Part shown: positions 32,932 to 41,802 of the stretch, one piece after another
Layout of the letters: every line of letters begins with the position of its first letter
Numbering within the stretch: the stretch's first letter is position 1
Assembly: GCA_002816715.1 (NCBI GenBank)
Contig: MUCJ01000052.1
Span: 1-46,673 of the forward strand
Direction of reading: 5' to 3'
Origin: SAR202 cluster bacterium Casp-Chloro-G3
Lineage (GTDB): Bacteria > Chloroflexota > Dehalococcoidia > Lucifugimonadales > UBA3495
Length of the DNA: 46,673 nucleotides
Translations under genes and position numbers: made by a program
The notes under the pieces: generated by a model
Told to the model about the DNA's origin: nothing
What the model saw: only the letters and a program-made list of their open reading frames with translations
Database searches by the model: none

Positions 32932-33114
32932 TTAAGAATTCTCCACACCGTCGGCAATGGTAACTATCAATTGTTTTGGCGGCTCGTTACCCAGTAGCCA
33001 CTTTTGGACGTACAACGTGCCGATGGCTGGCGGCTTACCGCTGGCGTCCTCGGCATACCGGATGGTGTTCTTGGTCTCACGTTCCAAAGTAAAGGTAAGG
33101 GTCTGTGATTCCAT
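32932..33114 (-). CDS. Conserved small protein (60 residues)
   Basis: The 60-residue product starts MESQTLTFTLERETKNTIR and contains IGTLYVQKWLLG followed by PKQLIVTI, a compact beta-rich pattern. I recognise it as a type of small conserved protein of unknown function seen in actinobacteria and Chloroflexi, from memory only. GGAG lies upstream of the ATG at 33114. It precedes the broken ssb by five bases, so the two were once probably co-transcribed. Confidence 0.7.
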   Translation of the reverse strand: MESQTLTFTLERETKNTIRYAEDASGKPPAIGTLYVQKWLLGNEPPKQLIVTIADGVENS

Positions 33115-33989
33115 TCCTATTCGCTCCTGTATCTATTCAACTACCACATGCTATACATTGTCGTACCTGAAGCGCTGGCGCGTCCTTCAACAGCTGTAAT
33201 AGTAACAGCCCCAAGAAACCAATGCACCGGCAGACCAACCAGAACCTTCCTATTTTGTTCATGTGCTTTGCCGCCAAGCATGACGCGTCCGGGCCGCCCA
33301 TCCCTCAGTGACGCTCCGATTCAGTAATTGACACTTATTAATCCCCTTAAATCGCTAACGCATGCTATTCTGCGGTCACCCCATCCACAAGGGTTGGATA
33401 TGTAGAGACACTCGCCCGATGTAGCCGGTCATCATCGAATGGGGCATTGGGGACGCCTCTGCCCTTCCCCGCTGGTGTTGGCCCCCCTCGTATCAGATCT
33501 CACCGATGGCCCAGAGCTCTGCTATCCACGAAGGTCAGGCAAGGGGTCTTCCCAAATCAGGACCGCCAAGAATGAAGCCGCACCCCTTCGTATTTCCTGA
33601 GCCACTCATTAATTTCCGTCTGGAGTTGGTGCGCCTCGGCGCAAGCTTAACAAGTGCGCCGGAGATCCAAATGGAACTAATGACTGAAGTGAATGTGTTG
33701 CTTGGGCTACTCTTCCAGAGTTATGCTTCCGCGTTTCGCTCTTCGCGTCCCCTCCAATCTCAGAAACACTAGAGGGGACCTTCTCTGTTCCCTGCATCAG
33801 ACGAGGTTCGCCAACAATATCCGACCAACTGCCTATCCCCAGACCAATAAACCCAGAGGGCAAAATGGTTGTCGGTGGCGTGCGCTCAGCTCAGGACGAG
33901 CGGACTATCAGTCAAACCATTACTGCTGGTTGACTTGGGCCCCAGTACCGCTCCCTCACCCGCGTGCGCTTCTATCAGTCCTAGCCCCA
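33115..33989. other. About 870 bp with no recognisable gene
   Basis: Both strands were read. Short frames exist (for example 33506-33772 plus and 33609-33863 minus), but none has a ribosome site, a recognisable motif or convincing codon use. No tRNA, riboswitch or array was found. A small hairpin GCTGT/ACAGC occurs near 33194-33210. The stretch may be a decayed locus next to the damaged ssb. Confidence 0.5.
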
Positions 33990-34859
33990 CTACCTGGGAT
34001 TGGCCGAAACCCATTGGGCCTTGTACACCAATAGCGGTATGGTGACCATTACCACCAACAGAGCAACTATCTGGGCTTCGTTCAGTCCCAAGAAGTAGGA
34101 GTTGAACTCCTGGCGCAAGAAGCTGATGAAGAACCTGCCGGTAGAATACAGACCCAGGTACAAAGCGAAAAACATACCATGAGGGCGTAACCGGTTGCGC
34201 AGCGGCCAGATGGCAGCCACCAGCAACAAGTCGAAGATAAGCTCGTAAACCACCGCCGGGTGGCTGGCCGCGCGTCCCAATGCCGGGCTGTCGGGGTGGG
34301 TATAGATCACTCCCCAGACCAAGTTTGTAAAGCTGGAAAAGTGCTCGCCGTTAATAACATCGCCGATACGACCAATGGCCATGGCGATCAGCACCGCCGG
34401 GGCGGAGATGTCGGCCAGACGTCCAACACTGGGCAGCGGTGCCTTGTTGGGTTCTCCAGCAAAGCGGAAGGCCTTACCCCACAAGGCGATAAATCGGTCT
34501 GAGTTTCGAATTATGATATACAGTGCACCCCCGGTAAACCCGCCCAGGAGAGCGCCGAAGATGGCGATGCCGCCCTGCCACACGTAGATAATGCTGATCG
34601 GATTGTATTGATAAAAATCGTCCCAAAAATCTATTATGTGAAATACCCGAGCGCCGACGATTCCGCCGATGATGCTCCAAACCGCCACCGACAAAATAGC
34701 GTCCGAATCCATACCATCCCTGGTACCCCAACGATGCACCAGGAAGACCGCTGTTGCGACGGCGATAAAGGTTAGAAACCCGTGCCATGATAAAAGGAAC
34801 GGGCCAAAGCTGACGATGTTGGGGTTCATGCCGATGGATATTGTGCCAAATACTACCAT
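33990..34859 (-). CDS. lgt: Prolipoprotein diacylglyceryl transferase Lgt
   Basis: This integral membrane enzyme attaches a diacylglyceryl group to the lipobox cysteine of prolipoproteins, the first step of lipoprotein maturation. Seven or so helices are apparent. The family signature is IGRIGDVINGEHF, with Asp where most members have Asn. The N-terminal SFGPFLLSWHGF and YIIIRNSDRF are also typical regions. At 289 residues the length is normal. A GGAG site is eight bases before the ATG at 34859. It lies 48 bp after ispE on the same strand. Confidence 0.95.
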   Translation of the reverse strand: MVVFGTISIGMNPNIVSFGPFLLSWHGFLTFIAVATAVFLVHRWGTRDGMDSDAILSVAVWSIIGGIVGARVFHIIDFWDDFYQYNPISIIYVWQGGIAIFGALLGGFTGGALYIIIRNSDRFIALWGKAFRFAGEPNKAPLPSVGRLADISAPAVLIAMAIGRIGDVINGEHFSSFTNLVWGVIYTHPDSPALGRAASHPAVVYELIFDLLLVAAIWPLRNRLRPHGMFFALYLGLYSTGRFFISFLRQEFNSYFLGLNEAQIVALLVVMVTIPLLVYKAQWVSANPR

Positions 34860-34907
34860 TAGATTGCTCTCCGTATCTGATTACTCAATGTGATGTGTCT
34901 GGTTACC

Positions 34908-35759
34908 CTAAGCGAACCGGGGAATTATAGCCTGTACCAGGTATACGTTAGCATTACAGTATCGCAGGGATTTAGCAACTTGCTGGTACTCGTCTTCTCC
35001 GGAAGGCAGACAGAACAGCGCAGGGCCGGCACCAGACAAATGCGGTCGGGTTGCAACCAGGCTGGCGACCCTCTGATACAATTCGCTCAGCCCGGGAAAG
35101 ACTTGAAAAGCTACATTTTCAAACACGTTCTGTAAAATGCTCACTTCGAAATGTCCCCCCATCATGGTTTGCACCAATCGGCGGGTAACTCCACCGTCGC
35201 TGTAATGGGCGGCGGTAATCTGGGAGTATAGCTTCCTAGTCTTGTGCTCTAATGTCTGGTCAGGGCAGACCAACAAAACTGGCATCTCCGCCAAGGCTGG
35301 CAAAGGGCTGACCCGCTCACCTCGACCTTCGGCCAGAGCGGTGCCACCACGCAAGAAAAAGGGAACGTCGGAGCCCAACTCGGCAGCGAGCGGGTACAAC
35401 TCCTCTACTGAAAGACCGGTATCCCAGAGCTGATTCAGGGCCACCAGAGCCGCCGCCGCATCGCTGCTGCCTCCGCCCAGACCACTTCCCACCGGAATCC
35501 GCTTCCTCATGAAAATGTGAGCCTTTGGTTCAATTTCGGCTCGTTTCGCCAGCATGGTCGCCGCCTGCCAGACCAGGTTGGCATCACCGCTCAAGGACGG
35601 GTCATCGCAGTCCACCCGAAGGCGAGGCGCAGACTCAACGTCCAGCCGGTCGGCCAGGTCGACGGTCTGCAAGATGGTCTTGACCTCGTGATGTCCGTCG
35701 CTGCGACGACCGAGAATCTCCAGAGTGAGGTTAATCTTGGCGTAGGCTTGGACTCGCAC
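34908..35759 (-). CDS. ispE: 4-diphosphocytidyl-2-C-methyl-D-erythritol kinase IspE
   Basis: This GHMP kinase phosphorylates CDP-methylerythritol in the non-mevalonate isoprenoid pathway. It starts with the substrate-binding AYAKINLTLEI. The ATP-binding loop is IPVGSGLGGGSSDAAAAL, and SDVPFFLRGGTA is the third conserved block. It has 283 residues, a standard size. Its start overlaps the end of rsmA by 29 bp, so translational coupling is likely; lgt follows. The rsmA-ispE order is widespread in Gram-positive bacteria. Confidence 0.96.
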   Translation of the reverse strand: MRVQAYAKINLTLEILGRRSDGHHEVKTILQTVDLADRLDVESAPRLRVDCDDPSLSGDANLVWQAATMLAKRAEIEPKAHIFMRKRIPVGSGLGGGSSDAAAALVALNQLWDTGLSVEELYPLAAELGSDVPFFLRGGTALAEGRGERVSPLPALAEMPVLLVCPDQTLEHKTRKLYSQITAAHYSDGGVTRRLVQTMMGGHFEVSILQNVFENVAFQVFPGLSELYQRVASLVATRPHLSGAGPALFCLPSGEDEYQQVAKSLRYCNANVYLVQAIIPRFA

Positions 35760-36576
35760 GGCTATCCCGACTCTCCCAGACTCGATAAATCTGCGCCCAT
35801 TCCTCCATCGTTAAGGTCTCGGCCCGCCTCTGACCGTCAATATCGGCGGACTCCAGCAACCAAGTGGTCTCAGGTCCGGTCAAGCCGAGCCCGTGGCTCA
35901 GCGAGTTTCTAAGCTGCTTACGGGGCGCCGAAAACCCAGACCTCACCAGATTGAAGAAGCCTTGGGTATCCCTCACTTCAACCGCCGGCGTTGGCCGGAT
36001 GTCCAGGCGAACCACCGACGATGATACTTTGGGAGGTGGCCGGAAAGCACTGGGAGGCACCTGACAAATTAAGCTGCCTTCTGCGTAATACTGGGTCGCC
36101 ACTGAAAGCAGGCCCATGCTGCCCGGCTGGGCCAGCATACTTTGGGCCACTTCTTTTTGCAGCATCAACACCATCAGAGAAGGCTGCAACTCCCCCTCAA
36201 GAAAATGGCGGACAATTGGATTGGCGGCGTAGTAGGGCAGGTTGGCAACTATTTTGTATGGGGTCTGAGCGCCGATCAGGGAGGAGATGTCTATGGTGCG
36301 GGCGTCTCCACATGCAATAGTCAAGTTGCGGGGGTTATCCAGCCGCTGGGGAAGCGAGTAGGCCAGTTCCTCGTCAAGCTCAAGGGCTATGACCCGGCCA
36401 GCCTGCTCCACCAAGCGACGAGTCAGAAAACCCCGACCCGGCCCAACTTCTAGGACAGTGTCCTGTGGCGTAAGATCAGCAGCGGACACAATCTGACTGA
36501 CAATGGCGTCGTCAGTCAGGAAGTGCTGTCCCAAGGACTTTTTAGGTCGCGGCCGTGTCAGTTTTTCTATGGTCAC
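35731..36576 (-). CDS. rsmA: 16S rRNA dimethyladenosine transferase RsmA (KsgA)
   Basis: This methyltransferase dimethylates two adjacent adenines near the 3' end of 16S rRNA, a late step in small-subunit assembly. Motifs are KSLGQHFLTD, VLEVGPGRGFLTRRLV, VIALELDEEL and the catalytic NLPYYAANPIV. The open frame extends upstream to 36675, but that part lies inside the SRP RNA and has no RsmA similarity. I place the start at the GTG at 36576 (281 residues); a TTG at 36585 is equally possible. No clear ribosome site marks either. It follows the SRP RNA closely and overlaps ispE by 29 bp. Confidence 0.93.
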   Translation of the reverse strand: MTIEKLTRPRPKKSLGQHFLTDDAIVSQIVSAADLTPQDTVLEVGPGRGFLTRRLVEQAGRVIALELDEELAYSLPQRLDNPRNLTIACGDARTIDISSLIGAQTPYKIVANLPYYAANPIVRHFLEGELQPSLMVLMLQKEVAQSMLAQPGSMGLLSVATQYYAEGSLICQVPPSAFRPPPKVSSSVVRLDIRPTPAVEVRDTQGFFNLVRSGFSAPRKQLRNSLSHGLGLTGPETTWLLESADIDGQRRAETLTMEEWAQIYRVWESRDSRASPSLRQD

Positions 36577-36601
36577 AGCATCCAATTGGAGAAATATAGA
36601 A

Positions 36602-36874
36602 GAGACCGTGCACCCCCCATCGACACAGACCAAATAGGCATATAGGGGAAAACGACTCGGGCCAGGCACTCCCACGGCACCCGCAGTTTCTCGCTTACCG
36701 TTGCTTCCTTCCGGACCTGGCGGGGTTCACAAGACTACGCCGCGTGGGACCCAACCTTCAACACCGCCAACCCTGAACAGCGGCCCATCAGCCTGGCCTC
36801 AAAAGAGGAATTCAACCCCGCTATAGCGGATTGCGGGTACAAGGCACCGCTGGCTCCCCATCTAGCACGATCTC
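36602..36874 (-). ncRNA. ffs: Signal recognition particle RNA, long form with Alu domain
   Basis: Read on the minus strand, this 273-nt RNA carries the SRP S-domain core CAGGTCCGGAAGGAAGCA with flanking helix GGGTCCCACG/GCCGTGGGAG. It also has a full Alu domain, with GGGGAGCCAGCGGTGCC, CCGCAATCCGCTATAGCGG and GGCGGTGTTGAAGG matching the Bacillus scRNA as I remember it. The two ends pair over 10 bp (GAGATCGTGC with GCACGGTCTC), which sets the termini. This is the Bacillus-type long molecule, not the short E. coli 4.5S type. It scaffolds Ffh for co-translational membrane targeting. rsmA starts 17-26 nt downstream with no terminator between. Confidence 0.93.
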
Positions 36875-36881
36875 ACTATCA

Positions 36882-36910
36882 ATGGTAGGGTAGCGAAGAT
36901 ACCCTGTCAA
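36882..36910 (-). promoter_or_regulatory. Promoter of the SRP RNA
   Basis: On the minus strand a consensus TTGACA (36910-36905) is 17 bp from TACCAT (36887-36882). The predicted start falls eight bases after the -10, exactly on the first base of the terminal helix. The spacer contains an inverted repeat GGGTA/TACCC. Confidence 0.7.
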
Positions 36911-36980
36911 TTACTCAGCATTCTTCGGCAGTGCCCCAAATTAATTGTTCAGCCTTCTACCCGATGTTAGAATACTTACT

Positions 36981-37001
36981 CAGGAGACTTCCAGGAGACT
37001 T
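36981..37001 (+). promoter_or_regulatory. Duplicated Shine-Dalgarno segment before galU
   Basis: CAGGAGACTT occurs twice (36981-36990 and 36992-37001), separated by one base. Each copy carries AGGAG. Only the second is at normal distance (six bases) from the TTG start at 37004. Confidence 0.85.
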
Positions 37002-37003
37002 AA

Positions 37004-37870
37004 TTGAAAGTACGAAAAGCGGTTATTCCGGCAGCGGGGTTGGGCACCAGGTTCTTGCCCATTACCAAATCGGTTCCCAAGGAACTGCTGCCCATCCTGG
37101 ATCGTCCGATGCTCCAGTACGTTATCGAGGAAGCCGCCGAAGCTGGGATTGAAGAAGTAATTATCATCACCTCTCGGGGCAAGGAATCAATCTCGTCTTA
37201 CTTCCAACCGATGCCGTCCCTGGAACAGCATCTGGCTGAATCTGGTGCAATGGAACTGCTGGCAAAGGTAAAGCACGCCACGAGCCTCGCCAAAGTCTCC
37301 TTCGTCATTCAGGAACAGCCTCTGGGCTTAGGCCACGCCGTGTTGACTGCCAAGGAGGCGGTGGGTAATGAGCCTTTCGTGGTGATTCTGCCCGACGACA
37401 TTATTGCCCACGCACCCGGCGCGTTGAGCCAGATGTTGGCCGTATCCGATCAATTTAACGCCGGCGTGGTGGCGGTGGAACCCACTCCCTGGGAGTTGGT
37501 CCACAACTATGGTGTGGTGGACGCGACCCAACAGCTAGACCGGGTGCATCGGATACACCGCCTGGTGGAGAAGCCGCCGCGCGAGGAGGCCCCGTCCAAC
37601 CTGACGGTGGTGGGCCGATATATCCTGCCTGCCGAGATCTTCGAGTGTCTGGAGCGCACGCCGCCCGGAGCCAAGAACGAGATTCAGCTAACCGACGGTA
37701 TGGCCCTGCTGATGGAGACCCATGAGTTGTACGCCTACGAATTCCTGGGCACCCGCTATGATGGCGGGACTCCTCTCGGCCTACTGCGGGCATCGCTGGA
37801 GTTTGGGCTGGCCCAGGTAGAAACCAGGGATACAATCAAGGCTATGATCAAAGCATTGCCTCAATCCTAG
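37004..37870 (+). CDS. galU: UTP-glucose-1-phosphate uridylyltransferase GalU
   Basis: This enzyme makes UDP-glucose for glycolipid, cell-wall and exopolysaccharide synthesis. The N-terminal signature AVIPAAGLGTRFLPITKSVP is followed by KELLPILDRPMLQYVIEEA, then FVVILPDDII (metal aspartates) and VEKPPREEAPSNL. At 288 residues it is full length. The start is a TTG at 37004 with a duplicated AGGAG site. It is followed 19 bp later by a membrane protein gene that may be co-transcribed. Confidence 0.95.
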   Translation: MKVRKAVIPAAGLGTRFLPITKSVPKELLPILDRPMLQYVIEEAAEAGIEEVIIITSRGKESISSYFQPMPSLEQHLAESGAMELLAKVKHATSLAKVSFVIQEQPLGLGHAVLTAKEAVGNEPFVVILPDDIIAHAPGALSQMLAVSDQFNAGVVAVEPTPWELVHNYGVVDATQQLDRVHRIHRLVEKPPREEAPSNLTVVGRYILPAEIFECLERTPPGAKNEIQLTDGMALLMETHELYAYEFLGTRYDGGTPLGLLRASLEFGLAQVETRDTIKAMIKALPQS

Positions 37871-37889
37871 AATTTTTTCTCTTTTCTGA

Positions 37890-38591
37890 TTGACTTTGCA
37901 AACGTTAGAAACAAATACCGGGTCTGCCCATCAAGTAGTCGAGCGGGTGGTTGGGAGTCTGCTGATCTTGTACCTGATTGGCGTTGCCGTGCAGGTGGCT
38001 GCCAGAGTCGCCAGCAATGACAGCCAGGTAATCTTCACCGACTCGCTGCTGATGATCGCCCAGAATCAAGCCTCATACCTGACCAGTATGTATGCCAGCC
38101 TAGCGTCAAACGCCCTGCTGGTTGTCCTGGGGGCGGGTCTGTACGCGGTCTTTCGGCGACACCAGCCAGACTTGGCCCGCGTTGGCGCTTTTCTACTATT
38201 AGCGACCGCAGTTGTTTCACTGGTTGCTGCCTCAGCCGGTCTGGCGTTGGCCGCGCTGGCGCAGGAATTTGTAGCGGCATCTGGAGATCAAGCGACTAAC
38301 CTCGCCAGCGGCGCTCAGGCGATAGAACTCTTTCGAGAATTTGCTGGCCGGACTGGATTTACGCTGACTGCCCTGGGCGTCTTGACCTTCGGCGGCCTGA
38401 TTGCTTGGCGAAGGCCTTTGCCCCAAGGGCTGGGTTGGCTGGGAATCCTGGTCGGCGTAATGATGTTCTTCATCTGGAGCGACTCGGCAGCGCTGCTGCA
38501 CCGAATGGGCGGTACCGGCTACCTGATTTGGCTGGCAATTACCGGAGGTTGGCTGCTATTCAAAGGCACCCGCCCCGTCGCCACCGAATAG
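37890..38591 (+). CDS. Multi-pass membrane protein, DUF4386-like
   Basis: The 233-residue protein has about six hydrophobic helices (SLLILYLIGVAVQVAA, NALLVVLGAGLYAVF, VGAFLLLATAVVSLVAA, LTALGVLTFGGLIAW and two more near the C-terminus). The layout fits DUF4386 proteins, a family of unknown role; I am only moderately sure of the family. The start is a TTG at 37890 without a good ribosome site, 19 bp after galU, so coupling or a later start is possible. Confidence 0.7.
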   Translation: MTLQTLETNTGSAHQVVERVVGSLLILYLIGVAVQVAARVASNDSQVIFTDSLLMIAQNQASYLTSMYASLASNALLVVLGAGLYAVFRRHQPDLARVGAFLLLATAVVSLVAASAGLALAALAQEFVAASGDQATNLASGAQAIELFREFAGRTGFTLTALGVLTFGGLIAWRRPLPQGLGWLGILVGVMMFFIWSDSAALLHRMGGTGYLIWLAITGGWLLFKGTRPVATE

Positions 38592-38648
38592 CCCATGGAA
38601 CCCATTGTCTATCAGGGTTGATACTCAGTCTTTAGTGAAAGGTGGGCC

Positions 38649-39116
38649 ATGTTTAGAATCCTGCTGGCAATTCACATTCTCTCGGCGGTGGTTTTCGTTG
38701 GAAACTTCATCACCGCCGCGTACTGGAAGGTGCGGGCCGACCGTTCCGGCAATTTAGATATCATCTCCCTGACCGCCCAGGGGTTACTGCGGGCCGACTA
38801 CATGTTCACCCTGCCTGGCATTGTCGGTCTGCTGGCCACGGGCATAGCAATGGTCGGGATCACCGACTGGGCTATGTTTCAAGAACCCTGGCTATCACTG
38901 TCCTTCATATTGCTGATCGTCACCGCCATCATCTGGGCGGCAATACTGCTGCCTCTGCTGCGCCGAATGGTGCGTTTGGCTCAACTAGGCGCGGCCAGCG
39001 GCACTCAAGACCCGGCCTACCGCCAAGCCAGCAAGAAATGGGCCATGTTCGGCGGTATCGCCACTTTGCTTCCGGTGGTGATTCTATTTTTGATGGTGCT
39101 CAAGCCCGCTATCTGA
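38649..39116 (+). CDS. DUF2269-family integral membrane protein
   Basis: The 155-residue protein has four membrane helices. The N-terminal pattern IHILSAVVFVGNFITAAYWK followed by VRADRSG is the hallmark of DUF2269, with FTLPGIVGLLATG in the second helix. Other members are small membrane proteins of unknown function, sometimes with predicted redox or ion roles. GAAAGGTGGGCC precedes the ATG at 38649. It follows the DUF4386-like gene by 57 bp. Confidence 0.82.
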   Translation: MFRILLAIHILSAVVFVGNFITAAYWKVRADRSGNLDIISLTAQGLLRADYMFTLPGIVGLLATGIAMVGITDWAMFQEPWLSLSFILLIVTAIIWAAILLPLLRRMVRLAQLGAASGTQDPAYRQASKKWAMFGGIATLLPVVILFLMVLKPAI

Positions 39117-39202
39117 GACCAGGCCCGAGCGAAAGCTGAGCATATTTTCATCTCAGTCGATTGGAGGTGACTAAGGTTTGGGTGAATCTTCAACGGGGGC
39201 AC

Positions 39203-39244
39203 CTTCCCCCTCATCCTAGCCTTCTCCCACCAGGGGAGAAGGGG
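39203..39244. repeat. REP-like CCTTCTCCC/GGGAGAAGG element
   Basis: A pyrimidine-rich stretch (ACCTTCCCCCTCATCCTAGC) leads into a hairpin CCTTCTCCC (39220-39228) / GGGAGAAGG (39234-39242). From memory, near-identical strings are scattered in intergenic regions of many bacterial genomes. Only one copy is in the window. Confidence 0.6.
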
Positions 39245-39281
39245 TCTTTACCTGCCTTTAATCAACTGCGGAGGACATCTT

Positions 39282-39773
39282 TTGACTACTCAGCGAAACG
39301 TCCACCTGGAAAAGATTCGCAGCATCCGAAGCCAGATACTCGCGCTTTTGCAAGGCATGGACTATTGCTTGGACTGGAAGCCTGATGGGGAGTCATGGTC
39401 GGTTCGAGAAGTAATCTATCATCTGGTAGACACTCCCGAAAGTGGGCTGCATAGCCTCATCTCAGGAATGCTGTCCGGCCAGACCAGCGAGTTCGACTTG
39501 ACACCGGACTTGAACAATATGAATCCCGAGCGTCAGACCGTTGATATGAGTCAGGTACGCCGGGACATTGTTCAGGTATTGGACGGTCTGGAAGCCGCGG
39601 TCTCAACCGCCAATGACGAAAAGCTCAACACCGCCACAGTGTTGGCCCACCTGAAAGCCCGAGGAATAGATGAGGAACGCACCCCGCAGATGCTTTTGGA
39701 GGGTCTGTTCGCCCGACATTGGCAGGGTCATATCGACCAACTCAGGGAGTTGAGGGAGAATTTAGGCGTCTAA
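39282..39773 (+). CDS. DinB-like four-helix protein
   Basis: The 163-residue protein shows the DinB/DUF664 layout. A first helix has LLQGMDYCLDWKPDGESWSV followed by REVIYHLVDTPE, where the His is a likely metal ligand. The last helix has FARHWQGHIDQLRELR with two further histidines. These three histidines are the expected metal site of thiol-dependent transferases in this family, such as bacillithiol or mycothiol S-transferases, so a detoxification role is possible. The start is a TTG at 39282 with GGAGG seven bases upstream. It converges with lepA. Confidence 0.8.
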   Translation: MTTQRNVHLEKIRSIRSQILALLQGMDYCLDWKPDGESWSVREVIYHLVDTPESGLHSLISGMLSGQTSEFDLTPDLNNMNPERQTVDMSQVRRDIVQVLDGLEAAVSTANDEKLNTATVLAHLKARGIDEERTPQMLLEGLFARHWQGHIDQLRELRENLGV

Positions 39774-39812
39774 ACTGGAGGTTTCCAAACAGTAGGGAGT
39801 TATAGACCGCCC

Positions 39813-41657
39813 CTACTTGTCTTCGCCAATACCCAGCAAGCTCAAGAAGGCTTCTTGGGGGACTTCCACCCGTCCGATGCTCTTCATCCGCTTTTTGCCT
39901 TCCTTCTGCTTCTCCAGCAGTTTACGCTTGCGGGATATGTCGCCGCCGTAGCACTTGGCCAGCACATCCTTGCGCATCGCCCGCACCGTCTCTCGGGCGA
40001 CCACCCGGCTGCCGATAGCCGCCTGTATCGGGACTTCAAAAAGCTGCCGCGGAATTGTTGTGTGCAGTTTCTGCACCACCGCCTTACCCAGCGCCACCGA
40101 CTGATCACGGTGCACAATCATTGAAAGGGCCTCAACCGGCAGGTGGTTGACCAGTACATCAATCTTCACCAGATTAGCAGCCTGGTAACCAATAAAATTG
40201 TAATCCAGCGATGCATAGCCCTGGGTACGCGACTTAAGCTGGTTGAAGAAGTCAGCCAGCAATTCCGCCAGGGGCATAGTGTATTCCATCATCACCCTGG
40301 ACTGGTCGGTATTCGATTCTTTGCCATCATTGCCGGCAATGCCCTGGATGTATTCCACCCGCTTGTATTCAGAACGGCGAGAATGCATCAGTTCCATAAT
40401 TGCGCCAACGTGGCGGCTGGGGGCCACGATGGTCAGATTCAGCATCGGCTCTTGAATCTGCTGCACCTCGTTTGGCGAGGGCAGTTTGGAAGGGTTGTCC
40501 ACCAGGATGGTCTCTCCGTTGGTCAGAATCACCTGGTAGGCCACGCTAGGGGCAGTGACAATCAGGTCAAGGTCATACTCGCGTTCCAATCGCTCCTGAA
40601 CAATCTCCAGGTGCATTAGACCCAAGAATCCACAACGAAAGCCAAATCCCAATGCGGTGCTGCTATCCGGTTGAGTGGTCAACGAAGCATCGTTGAGCCG
40701 GAGTTTTTCCAGCGCCGCCCGTAGATTGTTGTAGGCCTCGCCATCGGCCGGGTACAGCCCGGCAAACACCATCGGCTTCAACTCCACGTAACCCGGCAGC
40801 GGATCAGTAGCCGGCTCAGCGTAGTTGGTCAAAGTGTCGCCAACGGAGCACTCCAGAACATCTTTGAAACCGGTGGCGATGTAACCCACCTGACCGCTAT
40901 ACAAAACATCAACCGGATGCGGGGTGGGCGCAAATATGCCAAGTTCCACGATCTCAGCCGACTTACCCGTGGACATGACCATTATGCGGTCGTTCTTAGA
41001 GACGTTGCCATCTTCCATCCGCACATAACCAATGATGCCTTTGTAGGTGTTATAGATGGAATCAAACACCAGGGCCCGCAACGGCCCTTCTGGATTACCC
41101 CGGGGCGGCGGGACTCTTTTTACTACCTCATCCAGAATTTCATGGGCGCCGATACCGGTCTTAGCGGAGACGAATAATATTTCCTCAGGCTTGAAGCCAA
41201 ATACCTGCTGCAACTCGGCCGCCACACGCTCCGGATCAGCCTGCGGCAAGTCGACTTTGTTGATGACCGGAATCATTACCAGGTCATATTCCATTGCCAA
41301 CAGGGTATTGGCGATGGTCTGGGCCTCAATTCCCTGGCTGGCATCCACCACCAACAATGCGCCCTCACAGGCGGCCAGCGCACGGGAAACCTCGTAGCTG
41401 AAGTCCACATGCCCCGGCGTGTCAATGAGGTTTAACTGGTATTGGCGTCCATCAAACGCGGTGTGCTTCATGGTCACCGCTTTTCCCTTGATGGTTATGC
41501 CACGCTCCCGCTCCAAGTCCATCTGGTCCATGAACTGGGCCTTCATCTCTCCAGGCCTGACCGTCCCGGTGATCTCCAGAAAGCGATCAGCCAGCGTGGA
41601 CTTGCCGTGGTCAATGTGGGCGATAATGCAGAAGTTGCGAATTGAATCAGGGTTCAT
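39813..41657 (-). CDS. lepA: Elongation factor 4 (LepA) GTPase
   Basis: This translational GTPase influences ribosome biogenesis and elongation. The GTPase motifs are [16 protein letters not shown] (G1), RERGITIKG (G2), [14 protein letters not shown] (G3) and PVINKVDLP (G4). The LepA-specific C-terminus contains RNKRKL-like basic residues ([20 protein letters not shown]). The length of 614 residues is standard. The ATG at 41657 begins [14 protein letters not shown]. It is 89 bp upstream of the hairpin that ends the ABC ATPase genes, so it is probably transcribed alone. Confidence 0.97.
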   Translation of the reverse strand: MNPDSIRNFCIIAHIDHGKSTLADRFLEITGTVRPGEMKAQFMDQMDLERERGITIKGKAVTMKHTAFDGRQYQLNLIDTPGHVDFSYEVSRALAACEGALLVVDASQGIEAQTIANTLLAMEYDLVMIPVINKVDLPQADPERVAAELQQVFGFKPEEILFVSAKTGIGAHEILDEVVKRVPPPRGNPEGPLRALVFDSIYNTYKGIIGYVRMEDGNVSKNDRIMVMSTGKSAEIVELGIFAPTPHPVDVLYSGQVGYIATGFKDVLECSVGDTLTNYAEPATDPLPGYVELKPMVFAGLYPADGEAYNNLRAALEKLRLNDASLTTQPDSSTALGFGFRCGFLGLMHLEIVQERLEREYDLDLIVTAPSVAYQVILTNGETILVDNPSKLPSPNEVQQIQEPMLNLTIVAPSRHVGAIMELMHSRRSEYKRVEYIQGIAGNDGKESNTDQSRVMMEYTMPLAELLADFFNQLKSRTQGYASLDYNFIGYQAANLVKIDVLVNHLPVEALSMIVHRDQSVALGKAVVQKLHTTIPRQLFEVPIQAAIGSRVVARETVRAMRKDVLAKCYGGDISRKRKLLEKQKEGKKRMKSIGRVEVPQEAFLSLLGIGEDK

Positions 41658-41745
41658 ATCAAGTCAATGGTATCATGGCGGCCTACGCCCCACAAGGATG
41701 GGGAACGGTCCTCCAGGCAGTATTTCCTCCCTACTGGTATATCAG

Positions 41746-41774
41746 AAAAGAGGCCACCAGATTTGGTGGCCTCT
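41746..41774 (-). terminator. Terminator of the ABC ATPase genes
   Basis: A perfect 10-bp stem (AGAGGCCACC 41749-41758, GGTGGCCTCT 41765-41774) encloses a 6-nt loop. On the minus strand it is followed by a run of T residues. Confidence 0.85.
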
Positions 41775-41802
41775 GCTTACTCTCAAACCTGACGTTTCTA
41801 GG

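Noticed and set aside
36586-36675. N-terminal extension of RsmA
   Set aside because: The extra residues lie in the 3' part of the SRP RNA and have no similarity to RsmA.
39792-39816. Terminator between the DinB-like gene and lepA
   Set aside because: GTAGGG/CCCTAC is only six pairs with a large loop, overlaps the lepA stop and has no T-run.
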